Below are positions 5,137 through 6,725 of a stretch of 6,725 nucleotides of DNA, piece by piece. This DNA is from Frankiales bacterium (GTDB lineage Bacteria; Actinomycetota; Actinomycetes; Mycobacteriales; SCTD01), in NCBI GenBank assembly GCA_025465145.1, contig JAODNS010000222.1, positions 1 to 6,725 of the forward strand, written 5' to 3'. Numbering within the stretch: the first letter of the stretch is position 1; each line of letters opens with the position of its first letter. Below the pieces are notes generated by a model. That model made no database searches and had not been told where the DNA came from. It saw nothing but the letters and a program-made list of their open reading frames with translations. A program made the position numbers and the translations under genes.

Positions 5137-6099
5137 ATGCGCATCGCCGTCACCGGATCCATCGCCACCGACCACCTGCTGACCTTCGACGGACGCTTCG
5201 TCGAGCAGCTGCTGCCCGACCAGCTCGCCAAGCTGTCGGTGGTGTTCCTGGCCAGCGACCTGCAGGTGCGCCGCGGCGGGACGGGCGCCAACATCGCCTT
5301 CGGCATGGGCGTGCTCGGCCAGCGGCCGCTGCTGGTCGGCAGCGTCGGCAAGGACGCGGCGGACTATCTCACCTGGCTGGCCGACCACGGCGTCGACACC
5401 TCCGGCGTGCGGGTCAGCGAGACGCTGGCCAGCCCGCGGTTCACGGTCACGACCGACAACGACCAGAACCAGATCGGCGCCTTCTACCCGGGCGCCATGG
5501 CCGAGGCCGCGCTCATCGAGCTCGCGCGGTTCGGCGAGCTCGACCTCGTCGTCGTCGCGCCCAACGACCCGGGCGCGATGATCCGGCACACCGCGGAGTG
5601 CCGCGAGCGCGGGATCCCGTACGCCGCCGACCCCTCGCAGACGCTGACCTTCCTCGACGGCGACAGCATCCGCCAGCTGGTCGACGGCGCGACGTACCTG
5701 TTCACCAACGAGTACGAGGCGGGGCTCGTCGCGGACAAGACCGGCTGGTCGCAGGAGGACGTCCTGTCGCTGGTCCAGACGCGGATCACCACGCGCGGCG
5801 CCGAGGGCATCACCGTCTCCCGCCGCGGCGAGGAGGACCTGCACATCCCGGTCGCTCCCGCGGAGAAGATCGCCGAGCCGACCGGCGTCGGTGACGCGTT
5901 CCGCGCCGGCTTCCTGTCAGCCACCGCCTGGGGCCTCGGGCTGGAGCGGTCCTGCCAGGTGGGCGCGCTGCTGGCCACCCATGTCGTCGAGACGGTCGGG
6001 ACCCAGGAGTACGCGTACTCCTCCGTCCGGTTCCTCGAGCGGCTCGGGAAGGCGTACGGGGACGACGCCGCGGCCGAGGTGCAGCCGCACCTCAGCTGA
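5137..6099 (+). CDS. adoK: Adenosine kinase, PfkB/ribokinase family
   Basis: A 320-residue PfkB-family kinase that phosphorylates adenosine to AMP with ATP (purine salvage, cytoplasm). From memory it aligns along its length with the characterised mycobacterial adenosine kinase AdoK (Rv2202c): both start with IAVTGSIATDHL, share GRF.EQLLP (19-27), FYPGAM (116-121), YLFTN.YE (187-194), and PTGVGDAFRAGFL (248-260), and end in AYG..AAAE. PfkB signature 1 is RGGTGANIAFGMGVLG (46-61). Signature 2 contains the likely catalytic base D253 in GVGD. The ATG start fits the family N-terminus, has no Shine-Dalgarno sequence and is placed for a leaderless mRNA. The gene is divergent from the 63-residue gene and overlaps tusA tail to tail by 8 bp. 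Another sugar or nucleoside as the true substrate is possible, as actinobacterial members are often annotated only as carbohydrate kinases. Confidence 0.9.
   Translation: MRIAVTGSIATDHLLTFDGRFVEQLLPDQLAKLSVVFLASDLQVRRGGTGANIAFGMGVLGQRPLLVGSVGKDAADYLTWLADHGVDTSGVRVSETLASPRFTVTTDNDQNQIGAFYPGAMAEAALIELARFGELDLVVVAPNDPGAMIRHTAECRERGIPYAADPSQTLTFLDGDSIRQLVDGATYLFTNEYEAGLVADKTGWSQEDVLSLVQTRITTRGAEGITVSRRGEEDLHIPVAPAEKIAEPTGVGDAFRAGFLSATAWGLGLERSCQVGALLATHVVETVGTQEYAYSSVRFLERLGKAYGDDAAAEVQPHLS
6076..6093. terminator. Short perfect hairpin at the adoK/tusA tail-to-tail junction
   Basis: GAGGTGC (6076-6082) and GCACCTC (6087-6093) form a perfect 7-bp stem with a 4-base AGCC loop. It lies inside the last codons of adoK and reaches the stop codon of the convergent tusA. 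Neither strand has a following T tract, so a Rho-independent role is weak. A bidirectional hairpin terminator without a T tract is possible, and the codons here could also form it by chance. Confidence 0.3.
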
Positions 6100-6298
6100 C
6101 GCGGCGCACCCGGTAGGTCTCCTCCTCGGCGCCGAGGTACTCCTGGCCGCGCATCCGGCACCACGCCGGGATGTCGTGCCGGCTGGCCGCGTCGTCGCTG
6201 AGGACTTCGACGACCTCGCCCACCTCCACACAGGGCAGCGCCCGGGCCAGCTCGATCACCGGCACCGGGCACGGCCGGCCGCGCGCGTCGACGATCAC
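6092..6298 (-). CDS. TusA-family sulfur-carrier protein
   Basis: A 68-residue single-domain protein of the TusA (SirA) family, small cytoplasmic persulfide carriers that take sulfur from a cysteine desulfurase. The diagnostic Cys-Pro-x-Pro motif is RPCPVPVIEL (8-17) with acceptor Cys10, preceded by VDARG. The rest follows the family beta-alpha-beta pattern: GEVVEVLSDD (27-36), then SRHDIPAWCRMRG (39-51) and a closing strand. C23 and C47 are extra cysteines. The GTG start overlaps the upstream desulfurase stop as GTGA, a 4-base overlap that implies translational coupling and joint function; I recall actinobacterial proteins in which these two domains are fused. The 3' end overlaps adoK by 8 bp. 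Which sulfur pathway it serves (tRNA thiolation, cofactor synthesis or other) cannot be read from the window. Confidence 0.88.
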   Translation of the reverse strand: MIVDARGRPCPVPVIELARALPCVEVGEVVEVLSDDAASRHDIPAWCRMRGQEYLGAEEETYRVRRVS

Positions 6299-6725
6299 AG
6301 GTCGAGCCCCGCGCGCAGGTCGGCGACGACCCGGGGCAGCACGTCGAGGAAGGCGTCCACGTCCTGCTCGGACACCCCGCGGTGCAGCGACACCCGGACG
6401 TTCCCGTGGGTCAGCGCGCCCATGGCGGCGAGGACGTGCGACGGCTCGAGCGAGTCGGCGGTGCAGCTCGACCCGCTCGACACCGCGAAGCCCTCGCGGT
6501 CGAGCGCCGTCAGCAGCGCCTCGCCCTCCACGTACAGCACCGAGAACGTCACCAGGTGCGGCAGCCGGTCGACCGGGTCGCCCACGACGTCGACGTCCGG
6601 GAGCTCCGCGACGCGCGCGCGGATCCGGTCGACCAGCGAGCGCAGCCGGGCGTCCTCGCGCGGCGCCTCCGCGGTGGCCGCCTGCAGCCCGACCGCGGCC
6701 GCGAGGACGGCCGGCAGGTCGAGCG
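6295..6725 (-). CDS. Cysteine desulfurase, IscS/NifS-like, C-terminal part (cut by right window edge)
   Basis: The last 142 residues of a PLP-dependent cysteine desulfurase (class V aminotransferase fold), which takes sulfur from L-cysteine to give alanine and an enzyme persulfide. The mobile-loop nucleophile is the Cys of SSGSSCTAD (codon at 6463-6465). The SSGSxC form marks the group I IscS/NifS branch rather than the SufS type (RxGHHC). LPHLVTFSVLYVEGEALLTAL lies before it and the conserved NVRVSL after it, followed by a normal C-terminal helix (VDAFLDVLP). The upstream frame is open to the window edge, so the PLP lysine and N-terminal domain lie outside. A GTG at 6583-6585 is an internal valine (VVGDPVDRL), not a start. 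The stop overlaps the tusA start by 4 bases. Whether the product serves Fe-S assembly or dedicated TusA sulfur relay is undetermined. Confidence 0.92.
   Translation of the reverse strand, partial: LDLPAVLAAAVGLQAATAEAPREDARLRSLVDRIRARVAELPDVDVVGDPVDRLPHLVTFSVLYVEGEALLTALDREGFAVSSGSSCTADSLEPSHVLAAMGALTHGNVRVSLHRGVSEQDVDAFLDVLPRVVADLRAGLDL

Noticed and set aside
5038..5844. A 268-codon minus-strand frame opposite adoK
   Set aside because: It has biased composition and no motifs, and adoK on the other strand is clear.
6299..6585. A 96-codon frame from GTG 6585 as an independent small gene
   Set aside because: The frame continues open to the window edge with desulfurase-like sequence, so this GTG is an internal codon of the truncated desulfurase.

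Overview
The window is a very GC-rich stretch with third codon positions almost all G or C, and the gene families are typical of Actinobacteria (Actinomycetota). From memory, adoK, a HesB/IscA-type carrier and a glycerate kinase relative sit close together in Mycobacterium tuberculosis (Rv2202c, Rv2204c, Rv2205c). The same three genes occur here in corresponding order, with extra genes between them. No mobile element, RNA gene, CRISPR array or recent-transfer signal was seen. It reads as a chromosomal housekeeping region, coding almost end to end.

Layout, left to right. (i) Minus strand, 2027 down to 1: nadA (quinolinate synthase), a DUF3043-type two-helix membrane protein, and the first 101 codons of a lipoprotein that runs off the left edge. 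They are tightly packed and probably form one operon. (ii) Plus strand, 2102 to 3614: a type I glycerate kinase family gene, then erpA (HesB/IscA family). nadA and the kinase diverge from a 74-bp gap. (iii) A hairpin at 3622-3662, then a PcaF/PaaJ-like thiolase (3678-4853, plus). (iv) A 63-residue acidic unknown protein (4863-5054, minus), convergent with the thiolase. (v) adoK (adenosine kinase, PfkB family, 5137-6099, plus), divergent from the small gene. (vi) Minus strand, entering from the right edge: the C-terminal 142 residues of an IscS/NifS-type cysteine desulfurase overlapping a TusA-like gene by 4 bases. The tusA 3' end overlaps the adoK 3' end by 8 bp.

Functional themes. Several products handle sulfur or Fe-S clusters: the desulfurase mobilises sulfur, the TusA-like protein probably accepts it, ErpA delivers Fe-S clusters, and NadA needs a [4Fe-4S] cluster. 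The others are small-molecule enzymes: glycerate kinase, thiolase and adenosine kinase.

The best candidate for something undescribed is the 82-bp gap at 5055-5136. It appears to hold two divergent promoters placed for leaderless transcripts. Palindromes built from TTACC/GGTAA half-sites overlap the -10 of one promoter and the -35 region of the other. One of those promoters serves the unrecognised 63-residue gene. All functional calls come from reading motifs and recall of families; no database search was run.
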